Positions 30,585 through 42,055 of a stretch of 64,000 nucleotides of DNA are shown here, piece after piece. This DNA comes from Lottia gigantea (Eukaryota; Mollusca; Gastropoda; Lottiidae), in assembly GCF_000327385.1 (NCBI RefSeq), contig NW_008709919.1, positions 1,163,195 to 1,227,194 of the forward strand. Reading direction: 5' to 3'. Position 1 is the first letter of the stretch. Each line of letters opens with the position of its first letter. The translations under genes and the position numbers were made by a program. The notes beneath the pieces are model-generated. The model was given only the letters and a program-made list of their open reading frames with translations. It did no database searches and was not told the DNA's origin.

Positions 30585-31015
30585 TGACAGGATCCATTTT
30601 GCAATCTCTTAAAGCTGTCAGCTGCTTTGAAGTGTCCAATGTTGTGTCCATCAGGAATGGGAAATTGGAATAAGTTAATTTTCTGACAAGATCCATTGCT
30701 TTGAAGCTTAAAGTCTAATGTTGTGTCCATCAGAAATGGAAAATTGGAAATGGAAATTTTCTGACAAGAACCATTGCTTTGAAGTGTCGAAGCCTTAAGT
30801 CCAATGTTGTGTCCATCAGAAATGGGAAACTTTCTGACAGTATCCATTGCTTTGAAGCTTGAAGTCCAATGTTGTGTCCATCAAAAATGGGAAATTGAAA
30901 ATAGGAAATTTTCTGACAATATCCATTGCCTTGAATTATCGAAACTTAAAGTCTAATGTTGTATTCATCAGAATTGGAAAATTTTATGACTTCTGACTAT
31001 CCATTTTGCATTTAA
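30585..31015. repeat. Degenerate 66-86-bp tandem repeat, 5 copies
   Basis: TGTTGTGTCCATCAGAAATG or close variants recurs near 30641, 30721, 30805, 30871 and 30957, with GATCCATTGCTTTGAAG between. Begins about 15 bp after the Z3 stop, so it would lie in the Z3 3' UTR. Confidence 0.85.
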
Positions 31016-33555
31016 GCTTTCTGTCACAAAACATCAGCAGAATTTTTAAACAGTCTGAATTTGCAGGGAAACTGTCAAGCACATAGTCATAAATTAACAT
31101 GCAGTACTATTAAAATATATTTTGGACAATGGAAGTACTAAGAAAGCGCTGAAATTTTTTTCTTCTTCTTCTGTATCATGAATTAGTGTTAACAACTTCT
31201 CGTCAACAAAATACAACAATATTTTTTTTTTGCAAGTTCCTGGGCATTAACAGAAATAACATCAATTCAACGGGTTGATATATATATATATGATATAAGC
31301 ACAAGTTAACTGTTAAAAATGTACATTTATCCATAGAATATATTATTGCATTTATTAGTCATAGGATTGTTATATTAGTAGATAAATTTTTTTTTTATGT
31401 TTTGATTTTAAAAAGGAGAGCAATACCAGATATTCAAGAAATACCTCATCCAAAACTTTGATATTTTTTTTAGAAGTGTTTTTTTATTGTGTTAAGTACG
31501 GTAATAAAATTGTTCGTTGTGTTCAGAATATTTATATAGTGAATATAGTAAAATTTTCAGCACACTCGGTTTGATAGTGAATTCCAAGTGACTGTACTGT
31601 ATTTATGCCAAAAATTTTAAAATCAGGAAAAAGTAAATCATCGCATGCCCTGAACCAAAATTTTGGTTTGTCCCCTTTAACTTGTTGTTTCTGAGATTTC
31701 TTCTACTCTTTAGTTTTTCAGGAACTGTTAGTATTTGTTTATGAAATTTGTGAAAAAAATAATAACAATTTGAAAAACAAGCAATGCAATATGGTTCAAT
31801 GATATTAGTATTTGATATTAAATAAGTAGTCATACGTAACCATTTAACAAAACCAATAATTTCTTGTTCAATTGGACATTTGATTTTACCAATTACCAAA
31901 TTTATTTAGTCTCTTGTGCACTACAAAAATGAGTTTTTTTTTTAATGATATTTAGTTCTTGATATTATATGTAGTATTATGAAGAAAACCAATAATTTTG
32001 TGTTCAATTCGCCAATTAATATAACTAGTTCATATAAGTAATTCAAATTTATCAACACAATAAGTCCCCCTTGATATGCATTCTCTTGTTGACATTGCAG
32101 TCATCTCTTAACCATGTGAGCAATACCAGCTGTTTGTTACATGTAAATATATTACTTATACAGTGCTAAGAAAAAAGTGTTCATATCCTTTGTAAAATTT
32201 TTTGTCGTCTAAGTTTTGTATCTACCTCTTGAATCAATACCTAGTCGTAAAATGAGGGCCAAAGTTTAACAGTAGCTTCCAGTTACCATATATGTGTATT
32301 TTTTAACTACAATGTATATACCTGGTTCTTCATTATAAAACATGTCTACTTCATTATTTTTCAAAATATCAAAATCTCTCCCAATAAGGGTAAGCTTATT
32401 TATAAACTTTTTAAAGTTTGGGTCAATAATTTAAAAAAGAATTTTATATGATATGAGAAAAAAATATTTAGCCCTTTATTTTATTATCATTACATATTTC
32501 TTGTTCATTGTTTTTGAATATCTGAAGTTCTATGGATAAATCATGAATAATCCAAATTTCAAGGTTAATTTGTTGGTCAGTAATTTGAAAATTTTAAAGC
32601 TATCATAAAATGAGAAAAGGTAATTGCCCCTTTCAAAATTTTGGCAAATACATTATTACATATATTCTACTTCATTATTTTTGAATGTCAGTAGTCTATA
32701 CCATGAAGTAAATATAAAATTTTTTTAGAGATAATTTGAAAATTTGAAAATTTTAAAGCTAACATGAAAAGAAAAAAAAAAACAGCCCTTAACAAAAGTG
32801 ACTGATATTATTATATTATTATTACATATTCCTTCTTCATTATTTTTAAATGTCTAAAGTTTTATGCCAAGAACAGCACATCTTAATGTGACTGTAAATT
32901 TTATTGTGATTAAGACTCATTGGTCAGTAATTTAATTTTTTTAAAGCTATCATGTAATGAGAAAAACTAATCAGATCTTTATAAAAGAATTCAAAAATGA
33001 TTATACTTTTATATTAATGACATATTTCTACTTCATTATTTTTATCAATATTTGAAATTTTATGCCATTATGGGTAAACCTTTGTGTAATGTATTTAAAT
33101 GCAGTTTTTGTTGTTAAGATTTGTTAGGGTTTGAATCTAAAGCTTTAATATATTTCTACTTCATTATTTTTGAATATCTGACGATCTATGGGTACATCTT
33201 TATGTTATGTATAAATCAAAATGTTTTAGTGGTTATGATTTGATATAGGCCAGTAATTTATACATATTAAAGCTAACCTGTATTTAGAAAAACTATCCAG
33301 AAGGCAAATATTATTATACTTTTATAACATAATTCTACTTCATTATTTTTGAATATCTATAGGTACATTTAATTTTAAAATTGTTTTAGGGCAGTATTTC
33401 AAAATATTAAAGCTAACATGTAATAAAAAAAATATAATCAGCCCTTAACAAAAGTTGAAAAGTGCACACAAATTTTGTATCAGTTTCTTGAAGTTTTTGT
33501 AATTTCATAAATAGCTTTAAGCTACAAACTTACTTTATACTTTGTTTGATTGTAG
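31016..33555. other. Spacer Z3-Z4 with a degenerate long-unit repeat
   Basis: The words TCTACTTCATTATTTTTGAA or near versions recur between about 32345 and 33345 at uneven intervals of about 130-200 bp, with TAAAGCTAACATG and GAAAAACTAAT nearby: an old, diverged tandem array. The rest is plain AT-rich sequence. Confidence 0.6.
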
Positions 33556-33801
33556 GTATCCAGTCAGTTTAGTTTACTTGAGAAGAAGAGCTGTCCTGAC
33601 TGTGGTGCCCAATACTCAAATGCCAATAGTTTAAGCTATCACATTCGCGATAAACACAGGGACTTCAATAAATATTCATGTAGATTTTGCCTGAAAACAT
33701 TTTCTAGAAAATATCACTTGAGGCGTCATGTAACTTCTCATGTGTTGAGGTTGGGCAGAGATTATGAACATCTTCTTTCAGAAGTTGATCAAATGAATTA
33801 A
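33556..33801 (+). CDS. Gene B terminal exon Z4: two C2H2 fingers
   Basis: Acceptor TTTGATTGTAG, GTA; 81 codons, no in-frame ATG before the fingers. Finger 1 is Cys13-Cys16-His29-His34 (core GAQYSNANSLSYH), finger 2 is Cys42-Cys45-His58-His62 (core LKTFSRKYHLRRH). A 19-residue tail with RDYEHLLSEVDQMN follows. AATAAA at 34063-34068, about 260 bases after the stop, is a plausible poly(A) signal. Confidence 0.9.
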   Translation, partial: VSSQFSLLEKKSCPDCGAQYSNANSLSYHIRDKHRDFNKYSCRFCLKTFSRKYHLRRHVTSHVLRLGRDYEHLLSEVDQMN

Positions 33802-35259
33802 TACACAAATTTTTTTAATTTCATGTGAATTGAGTTTATAAGGTTATATTACTAGGGTAATTTTGCAATTTTTCCATTTTCGATGGGTCATTTTGGCCAT
33901 TTCTAATTCATCATGTCTTATTCTTAAGAAAAGGATTTTTGAATTTGTCACTTTGAAAGGGTTTGCTTGTACGAGGTACTTATGTTTTTGTTTATACCTA
34001 TACTGAATTATTTGCTCTTTTGTTTATTCAAATTATATTGTCATTTTATTTTATTGATTTATAATAAATATTGTCACAAGATAATGATCCTTCTATTTAT
34101 TTTGGACTATTTTAAAACATAATTGTTTTAATAGTGATTCATATCCCTTTTCAATTATAATATTGATGAAGTACAAAAGTTCATATTGGTAGATATTGAC
34201 TCATCACCGTAGTCTCAATGTTGATACTTGGCCAACAATGGAAGACTGGCTGTGTTACAGGGCTGTTGATTTATTTTTTTTCAACCACCTGTGAAATTTG
34301 CTCTCAATTTCCCCTTGAGAGAAGGTCTATATATTATACCAGTATTATCATGATGTTAAGCAAAAGAGAGATCAACTGTCATTTAACCAACAATTTTACT
34401 TTTTCACTTATTATAATGACTATCACCAATTATTCTAATCTATTTTAATCTGTGTATATATTCATCTGTTAATCTTGTTTATGTGGATTTATTGATGTGT
34501 TTATATGTATACTGCTACAGTAATGTAGATATATATATATTGTAAATATCATTATGCTCATGCATTAGACACAGACACCATACTGTTGGCATCATCCTCA
34601 GCATTGCCTAAGTGATATATTAAAAAGAATTGATAAGTCCAGTATTAAATATGTTGTAATTAACTAAAGAGGAAGAATGGAAAATAACTAAAGAGAAGAA
34701 AAAGTGTAACCATACAATAGAGTATATATAAACTTATTATTGGGTCACCTTGTCCCTTGCACCTGCTGTTCTTGGCGTTTTAAATTATCATTTGAACATT
34801 TCAGAAGGGAATATTTAAGCCTGCCTAGTCATAATGGGAGATATGGGAATTAAATTCATTTTGAAACACAAAACATAATTGAAAGTGTAAAAATAAACAT
34901 TAGGTGGATTTTGCTATAAATGTCAATTTGATAAATGTGTGGTTCGAAGGATAGAGTGTGGCTATTATAAGCCCAGTTGCAGAGTGACATCATGTGATTT
35001 TGAAGATTGAAAATATTTTATTTTACTTTAAAATAATTCTGTTCGTATAGCTCAAACTAAACCCAAAAAAATTTAAACCAGTGAAAATTGAACACATAAG
35101 CCTGTCATGAATATAAGCTAAATTACATTTAAATTTGCATTGTCATTTCTTTTGAGAATTTGTCCAGTACCAACTGAACAAAACCCCTAAACCACAGTAA
35201 ATGTAGCCGTTTTTTTTTTTTTTTGCATAATGTTAAGAATACTTATTTTATTATTGTAG
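33802..35259. other. Spacer Z4-Z5
   Basis: Contains a candidate poly(A) signal (34063). No repeat or exon otherwise seen. Confidence 0.5.
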
Positions 35260-35478
35260 GTCAATAGGAGTTGTTTTGATTTTACCTGTAATCAATGTGG
35301 TGTGATTTATCCAACCAAGAGAGGTCTTTATAATCATGTTCAAGATAAACATGTAAATAACATGAAATTCCCTTGTACTGTCTGTGGAAAAAGATTCTCG
35401 AGAAAATACCACCTCAATAGACATTCTCAAATGCATTTGCCAAGAACATTGGTGTCAGATAAAAATATCTTCATGTAA
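35260..35478 (+). CDS. Gene B terminal exon Z5: two C2H2 fingers
   Basis: Acceptor TTATTATTGTAG, GTC; 72 codons. Finger 1 is Cys10-Cys13-His26-His31 (core GVIYPTKRGLYNH), finger 2 is Cys39-Cys42-His55-His59 (core GKRFSRKYHLNRH). An extra Cys at residue 5 lies outside the fingers. Tail LPRTLVSDKNIFM. Strongly related to Z4, Z6 and Z9 by RKYHL. Confidence 0.9.
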   Translation, partial: VNRSCFDFTCNQCGVIYPTKRGLYNHVQDKHVNNMKFPCTVCGKRFSRKYHLNRHSQMHLPRTLVSDKNIFM

Positions 35479-36244
35479 ATATATAAGTTAAAAGTGGTTT
35501 TACAGGGTACATTTATAAATATCTATATTATATAATACAATAATAAAATATTTTCACTGTTAAAATAGTGCTCAATACATCAATTGTAGAGCTGTATAGA
35601 AATACCAATGTTAAAATAGTGCTCAATACGTTAATTGTAGAGCGACATTCACATAGTCTGAAGATCTCTATTGATGTTGATGAAAAATCCAAGAATGACT
35701 TAACATAAAATTGATGAGGAGGCATGAAGATTTGTCATTGAAAAGTTTGCGCATTTTTCATTCTTTTTAAAGAGCATATTTAGTTAAATCAAAATATTCA
35801 ATTGCAATCAATATCTATATATATATTTGTGGGCTTAGTTATATCTGCGTTGGGATACAAATTTGGTGTATATCTAGTTTTTTGGAATTATATTCCTGGG
35901 AATTGATTTCCATGGTGTTCTTGAATTCAATATTATGTTATATATATAATATATCCAATAGTTTGCTGCTCGTTTCTGCTTCAATAATGGACTATTTATG
36001 AAGTTAATTGAGTCTAAAATTCAAATCAGGAATTAAAACTTCTGTTAATAAATCTGCTAAGAATAAAAACTGTTGTGATTTTCGTTTTGTTTTTTATGTT
36101 AAATAAAAGAGTTGTATTTTTCTTTTCGTTTCATTTCAAATAGAATCGCTGTGAAAAAATTCTATTTTTGCATGGAAAAACTTTCCCCAAAATGAATTAA
36201 GTAACAATTTGACAATAAACCGACTTCCAATATTCTGCTTTTAG
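35479..36244. other. Spacer Z5-Z6
   Basis: AT-rich. A 50-bp near-duplication (TGTTAAAATAGTGCTCAATA at 35560 and 35609) and an AATAAA at 36214-36219, 25 bases before the next exon. Confidence 0.55.
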
Positions 36245-36511
36245 GTGATGTTTCCTCAGAAGCGTGTTTGTAATATCTGTGGTGCCTCCTACAATAACCC
36301 AAGAAGTTTGAAAAGGCATACTGAAGACCGCCACTTAAATAAAGGGAAATTTGTTTGTGTTGTCTGTAATAGAGGATTTAATAGGAAATATCATCTCGAA
36401 AGACATTCACAAATTCATGTAAAATATCATTCCAGTTCAGAATACAACCAGAAAGATGAAACAATTAAATTTGATCCAGTCCAATTGGACATCAATTTGA
36501 TGCAGTTTTAG
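36245..36511 (+). CDS. Gene B terminal exon Z6: two C2H2 fingers
   Basis: Acceptor TTCTGCTTTTAG, GTG ATG; 88 codons. Finger 1 is Cys9-Cys12-His25-His30 (core GASYNNPRSLKRH), finger 2 is Cys38-Cys41-His54-His58 (core NRGFNRKYHLERH). The 30-residue tail is polar and acidic, with KDETIKFDPVQLDINLMQF. IKFD lacks the Glu of a SUMO site. Confidence 0.9.
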   Translation: MMFPQKRVCNICGASYNNPRSLKRHTEDRHLNKGKFVCVVCNRGFNRKYHLERHSQIHVKYHSSSEYNQKDETIKFDPVQLDINLMQF

Positions 36512-38085
36512 TTTAAATATATACTAAATAGACATGATTAACATGTTGATAACAAGTCGTAGAGTGGCATCAAGTGCTCATGACACACATTACACCACAT
36601 TAATACTAATATTACATTAATTTATTGGATTTTAAATTCTAGTCCTACTTGTGTAGCATAAAGTTTATATTACACTGATCTGTGTCTAAGGGACATCATT
36701 TTGTCCAATCGTACCCTAGTCACAGAAACAGGAATTTTTTAGCTGAGCTTATCAGTAATAATGTTCATAGCTCACCTTGATATTTGAGCTTTTAAATGTG
36801 TGTACAGAATTATTTGTGTTTGAAAGTTAAAATGACAACTCGTCTTTTCGCAATGTATAGAAATAGAAGATGGTATATCTGAAGGAATTTTGTGATTTTC
36901 ATGCATTTCTAGTTCTTCTGAAGACTATATACATATATTCAAGACCAAATCAAACCCTGAAAATGGTGAATCATACTTAATCTTTATAACTCTATACATC
37001 TTTCAAGAAGCAGATCTGAAATTTGAAAGACAGGAGTTATAATGAACTTCCTCACTCTTTATCTAAAATACTCCATGTTAAGAGTTTATATGCTTTTAAA
37101 CTTGCTTAGAATCAAATCTAGTCCTTTATATCTTGGTTGTTTGTTATGATAAGGAACTCCAAATCTCACTTGGAGATTTCATGATTTTATCTAGTCAAAT
37201 GATCTTTTGATCCATGTTGTTGTTGTGTTCTTTATTTTTTCATCTTTTGTCAGTGCTTGATGATAAAGTCAGAAAAATCGAATCTATTAGTTTTTATCTT
37301 CTGACCTTTTGTTATTTCTAGTCAACAATTTTGAGCCAGATATTTTAAGCCTATACACTTTATTGGGCAGTGATAATAAGATATAATGATGGTCAAGATG
37401 TTCCTTGGATTTACTTTTGGGGACTTTTAATGTTTTGAAAGTATTTATAATATACTGCCTTTGGACAGTGGTTCAATGTTTGTTAAGAGGTTATTTGAAT
37501 GTGCAGTAGTTTTGGAGTGTTTTTAATGCATTTAGTGCCATTTGTGAAAACTAAAGGTGCTGACACACGAAAGGTCTTGTTCAGCGATTTTTGTCGGCAG
37601 AGTTTCACCAACCATCTGCAGGCACACGTTGAGACAAATATCTCCAGTCAGTCGTTTTCCACTATGTCAATAATCACAAGCAGATCATGCAATTGATGAT
37701 GATGGTCTGTCTTGCAGACGATAAAATCATGAAGACAATTATCAAACTCGTTTCATATTATAAATATAATTAAGTTGGGAATGCAAAAATCTTGGAAGCA
37801 TGGGCAAGAGCAAGATTCGAGTCCAAATATGGTTAAATTTGAATATGATGTGAGTGGCACATGTGCTTGAAGACAAAGGACAATACTTTTGAAAGATCTT
37901 CAAAGTCTATGATAATATTTTTTGAATAATGAATAAGGCAGAATAATATAAAGTGCTAATTAAGATTTTTTTTATGTTGTTATTAATATTGAAAATGTTG
38001 TTTGTAGTTATAACATCTAATTGTCATTGAACATGTAATGCTTCTTACTGAATAAACACTGATCCATTTCAATATTTGTTTGTAG
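36512..38085. other. Spacer Z6-Z7 with a MITE-like element
   Basis: Contains the family 2 copy at 36690-36985 and an AATAAA at 38051-38056. A frame at 37575-37640 that ends NHLQAHVE resembles half a finger but lacks the C-x2-C pair. Confidence 0.5.
36690..36985 (-). mobile_element. MITE-like element, family 2, reverse copy
   Basis: Opens CTAAGGGACATCATTTTG and closes CAAACCCTGAAAATGGTGAA, the reverse of the family 2 left end. The core TTCTTCTGAAGACTATATAC matches the copy near 8030. Confidence 0.7.
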
Positions 38086-38322
38086 GTACATGTATGTTCG
38101 TATTGTGATGCAGTCTATCAATTTAAACGGAGTCTATGGCGCCACATTGGAGACAAGCATGATTCCAGGAATAACTTTCCCTGCCCCTACTGTGGCAGAT
38201 GTTTTAAGAGAAAATTTGATCGTAAAAGACACTACAAGACTCACAAAGATGTTGATTTTATTTCCCTTATTGATATGGAAGAATCTGAAATACAGCCTTC
38301 CATTGAGTTTGAATCAGAGTAA
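38086..38322 (+). CDS. Gene B terminal exon Z7: two C2H2 fingers
   Basis: Acceptor ATTTGTTTGTAG, GTA; 78 codons. Finger 1 starts almost at once (Cys4-Cys7-His20-His25, core DAVYQFKRSLWRH). Finger 2 is Cys33-Cys36-His49-His53 (core GRCFKRKFDRKRH, very basic). Acidic tail VDFISLIDMEESEIQ. A longer open frame in another register (38090-38449) overlaps it and is a shadow. Confidence 0.9.
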   Translation, partial: VHVCSYCDAVYQFKRSLWRHIGDKHDSRNNFPCPYCGRCFKRKFDRKRHYKTHKDVDFISLIDMEESEIQPSIEFESE

Positions 38323-39619
38323 AATTTTGTTAAGCAGAAAGAAACGTAGTTATATGGGCTGGCGATTACACCATGATAAATACCAGTATTGGAATTTATA
38401 TAGCCTTGTCCTAATATATAACAGTGGTTTTCAAACTCTTCTTCTTTAATATGTCCTCAAATTTTATCAGCATTACAGCGATGGCCTCCTTATATTGAAA
38501 GATAAACTAGGATTGGATACCAGACTTGGTCTCTGGTGGTATGCTGCCTATAATTGGCTGATTACTCATGAGCCAGTGTTAACCAAGGCTGAATATTGTG
38601 TAGTTGAATGAGATTTTGTATGTATTGTAGTTGGATAAAAAAAATTTCGTAGCCTGCGACAAATCCAATGTTCCCAAAGAAAAGTGCATATGTCCCCAAT
38701 TGGGATATGTCCCTGTTATCGAAAACAGACAATTGATAGACATACTGGTCTCAATATCCTGCTATATTTTTTTACTCTCAAATCTTCCATTTTTAACACA
38801 TTTTCTATTTGAATTAGTATGGATGAAGTCTTAAGCAATATATGCATCCTAGGTACCCTTTTGAAACCTCAAAGGAATATATGATATGGACTTGAACATA
38901 TCTTTGGTTGGATTGTGCCACTGGCTAAATTACATGTACATATATGGCAATAATTTGACAAATTTGTTTCTTGCATCTTGGATGATTGGTTTTTGTCAGG
39001 TATATATCAATCTGTTGACCTTACACCTGATGGTACTTCTCTTTAGAGGAGTCCACTACTTTAACTACTTTGGACGAGATTTTGATGAATGTAATGGTCT
39101 TGCTTGTACAGATTTTAATTGATATGATTTAAAGATGGGTTCCCTTATTTTCATTTATGAAAATTAAAATGCTAATACTGATATGAATAGAAAGAAGAGT
39201 TCTTCTAATGACTTGGAAAAATACCAATTTGTCCCACATGTTCATAATTAGCTCAATTAGAAGGGAATTACCAGGATAGACCGAGTGACCTATCAAGAAA
39301 GGTCAAAAAGTCTTTTTTTAGTTTATCCAGACTGTACATACACAGACATTTATGATTGGTTAAAACTTTATATTATATGCAATAAGAACATAATGATATG
39401 ATGAAAAGTACATGTTAATTCATTAAAAACACCAATTAATCAAAAAGTTTGCTTAATTTGACACTAAACAATAGGGAAACCCATATTTGAATACTTTTTT
39501 GCTTTATTTTTCTGTGAATTGATTGAAATATCAGTTTTATTTTGTTATTAAATATCTTGTGTATATACTATGTTTTGTTGATTATAAGATTCTAAAGTAG
39601 TACCCTTGTCTGATTGTAG
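38323..39619. other. Spacer Z7-Z8 with a MITE-like element
   Basis: Holds the family 3 copy at 39127-39491; two short open frames before it have no other support. Confidence 0.5.
39127..39491. mobile_element. MITE-like element, family 3, copy 2
   Basis: ATTTAAAGATGGGTTCCCTT at the left and GGGAAACCCATATTTGAAT at the right. Reads as the reverse complement of the element at 9586-9965 along its length. Confidence 0.85.
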
Positions 39620-39904
39620 GTGTTATTTGATTGGAAGACTGTGCTGAAGAGTAGTAGTTATAGAAAGCAATGCCCTTACTGTGAAGTTATATATTACAAT
39701 AAGAACAGTCTCTATAGCCATATCAGTGATAAACATAAGCTGGAAAAATTTGTGTGCAGCGTGTGTCACCATCCATTTAGTCGGAAATACGATATGCAAA
39801 GACACTTTAAAAGATCCCATGCTGAATTTGTTGGCGATCCCAGTCTGGATCCAAATTTAACACAGACTCCTCCCACAAGCTGTAGCTCTGTTGTATTAGA
39901 GTAA
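39620..39904 (+). CDS. Gene B terminal exon Z8: two C2H2 fingers
   Basis: Acceptor GTCTGATTGTAG, GTG; 94 codons. Finger 1 is Cys18-Cys21-His34-His39 (core EVIYYNKNSLYSH), finger 2 is Cys46-Cys49-His62-His67 (core HHPFSRKYDMQRH, four residues between the last histidines). The tail ends TQTPPTSCSSVVLE. These last 13 codons and the stop are the first unit of a 41-bp tandem array that continues beyond the gene. Confidence 0.9.
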   Translation: MLFDWKTVLKSSSYRKQCPYCEVIYYNKNSLYSHISDKHKLEKFVCSVCHHPFSRKYDMQRHFKRSHAEFVGDPSLDPNLTQTPPTSCSSVVLE

Positions 39905-40155
39905 AGACTCCTCCCACAAGCAGTAGCTCTGTTGTATCAGAGAAATGACTCCTCCCACAAGCAGTAGCTCTGTTGTATTAGGGTAAAGACTCCTCCCACA
40001 AGCAATAGCTTTGTTGTATTAGAGTAAAGACTCCTCCCACAAGCAGTAGCTCTGTTGTATTAGTGTACAGACTCCTCCCACCAGCAGTAGCTCTGTTCTA
40101 TGAGAGTAAAGACTCTTCCCACAATCAGTAGCTCTGTTGTATTAGTATAGACTAA
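39865..40155. repeat. 41-bp tandem repeat, 7 copies, seeded in the Z8 coding end
   Basis: GACTCCTCCCACAAGCAGTA recurs at 39865, 39906, 39947, 39988, 40029, 40070 and 40111, exactly 41 bp apart. The first copy encodes the C-terminus and stop of Z8. 41 is not a multiple of three, so loss of the first stop would switch frame from unit to unit. Confidence 0.95.
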
Positions 40156-41563
40156 GGCTTCCATAGAAAACATGCCCAAAAATAATACCATTTTAAACCC
40201 ATGTGTTGTACTTAGTAATAGATATAAACCAAATAAACATTATTAACTATGTGGATTGTTAATAGATGTAGTGTTGAAAAACACCATCACAGAGTGGTAT
40301 CAAGTGTTCCAGAAGAGAAAGCATATGCTGTCTCACTATCACTACTTAATATTCAAGATTAATGTGGATCTTGTTGTACTTATCAGGAAGAAATGTGAAT
40401 AGACAAAGACCCAACAACCCAAAAAAATCCAGACTATTAAACTCTGGAAATCATGTTAAAATTCATTTCAGTACACCTCTTTTAATCAAAAACATAGCCT
40501 TAGTTTAATGGAAGATTGGATTCTATACCAATTGAAAGTAAAATTGCTATATGAATTTTAATTATCATTATGCTTTACGGTGTGAAATCCAATACAATAT
40601 ATCAGTATATTGAGATAATTTAATGTAATTATAGTTTCATGTAACATCTATTCATTATTGTGCCATGTACAGTTATGTAAATAAATCAGTACTAGTTTTA
40701 CAGGACTTCATTTTGATTATAAATAAATCGTTATTGTTTAAGGACTTCATTATTTTTGTAAATAATCCAGTACTAGTTTAAAAGGACTTCATAATGATTA
40801 TTAATATACCAGTACTAGTTTAAAAGGACTTCATAATGATTATTAATATACCAGTACTAGTTTTAAAGGACTTCATAATTATTATTTATATACCAGTACT
40901 AGTTTAAAAGGACTTCATAATGATTATTGATATACCAGTACTAGTTTTAAAGGACTTCATTATTTTTGTAAATAAACCAGTACTAGTTTAAAAGGACTTC
41001 ATAATGATTATTAATATACCAGTACTAGTTTTAAAGGACTTCATTGTGATAGTCAATAAACCAGTACTAGTTTTATTTTGATCAATTGTGTCCAAATAGC
41101 CACCAAGCTGTAACTAACCCAATGACAATTTTCTGTTAAGGACTTCATTACGATTGTTAATAAACCAGTAGTAGGTTTATAGAACCTCATTTAGATTGCA
41201 AATAAACCAGTACGAGTTTTAAAAGGACTTCATTATGATTATGTATAAACTAGTACTAGTTTTATGGAACTTCATTATGATTGTTAATAAACCAGTACTA
41301 GTTGAATTCGTGCAATCATGTCCAATAAGCTAGCAAACTTTAATTAATCCAATGGCAATTTTCTATAACCATAACCATTCTATACCATTGTTAATAAACC
41401 AGTACTAGTTCTAACAGACTTCATTATGATTGTAAATTAACCAGTACTAGTTTTAAAGGACTTCATTATAATTATGCTTGCATGTACCTAATTTTCATGG
41501 AGGTTCTGACCTCCTGCCCATGTTCAAGTTTGAAACTAAAGTACTTCCATTGTTTGATTTTAG
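40156..41563. other. Spacer Z8-Z9, mostly a 42-bp array
   Basis: See the array at 40665-41480; the remainder shows nothing. Confidence 0.55.
40665..41480. repeat. About 42-bp tandem repeat, diverged
   Basis: Units contain ACCAGTACTAGTTTTAAAGG followed by ACTTCATTATGATT. CCAGTACTAGTTT recurs well over ten times; two interruptions hold a longer sequence (AATGACAATTTTCTGT and AATGGCAATTTTCTAT). Confidence 0.9.
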
Positions 41564-42055
41564 GTGTCCTTCTTTGGCTTGAAGAGCAACTCACAGATGA
41601 ATGTGTATGAATGCCGGTATTGTGGGGTGGTTTACCATAATAAAAATAGTCTGTACAGTCATATGAATGATAAACATAGACAAGATAAATTCATCTGTAG
41701 CGTTTGTAAACGTGCCTTTAGTCGAAAGTACCACCTTCAAAGACACTTATCTAGTCATGTGACTCACGATTTAAGCATGGGATCCGTGGTGACTCAAAGC
41801 ACAGTTTTGCGAGGCCCCAGGATGAGTCCTTCATCAAGAAATTCCTTACAAATGACAAGCAGGCTTTACCTTGAATCTATGGATTCACTTGGGGTATTTA
41901 GTAAAGAGCCTGATATTGAAAAGGATGTAAATGTTGTTGCTTCATCAACATCCCCAACGAAAAACATACTCTCTCAAGGCATTTACACCAGTCAAGATTC
42001 TGTCTCTGAAGCAAATAAGGCAGATCTTAAAACAGAGGAAAATCAAAAATTCTAA
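41564..42055 (+). CDS. Gene B terminal exon Z9: two C2H2 fingers and a long tail
   Basis: Acceptor TGTTTGATTTTAG, GTG; 163 codons, the longest terminal exon. Finger 1 is Cys17-Cys20-His33-His38, finger 2 is Cys45-Cys48-His61-His65 (core KRAFSRKYHLQRH). The fingers are close to Z8, so these two probably duplicated. A 98-residue Ser/Thr-rich tail follows, ending SEANKADLKTEENQKF; LKTE near its end is a possible SUMO site. The tail is unique among the set. Last exon with C2H2 in finger 2. Candidate AATAAA at 42522-42527. Confidence 0.9.
   Translation: MSFFGLKSNSQMNVYECRYCGVVYHNKNSLYSHMNDKHRQDKFICSVCKRAFSRKYHLQRHLSSHVTHDLSMGSVVTQSTVLRGPRMSPSSRNSLQMTSRLYLESMDSLGVFSKEPDIEKDVNVVASSTSPTKNILSQGIYTSQDSVSEANKADLKTEENQKF

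Noticed and set aside
37499-37696. Half-finger-like CRQSFTNHLQAH
   Set aside because: No C-x2-C partner, no acceptor, and the surrounding GGTGCTGACACACG looks like an element end; probably chance.
38090-38449. 119-codon frame
   Set aside because: Out-of-register shadow of zinc-finger exon Z7, whose correct frame is 38086-38322.
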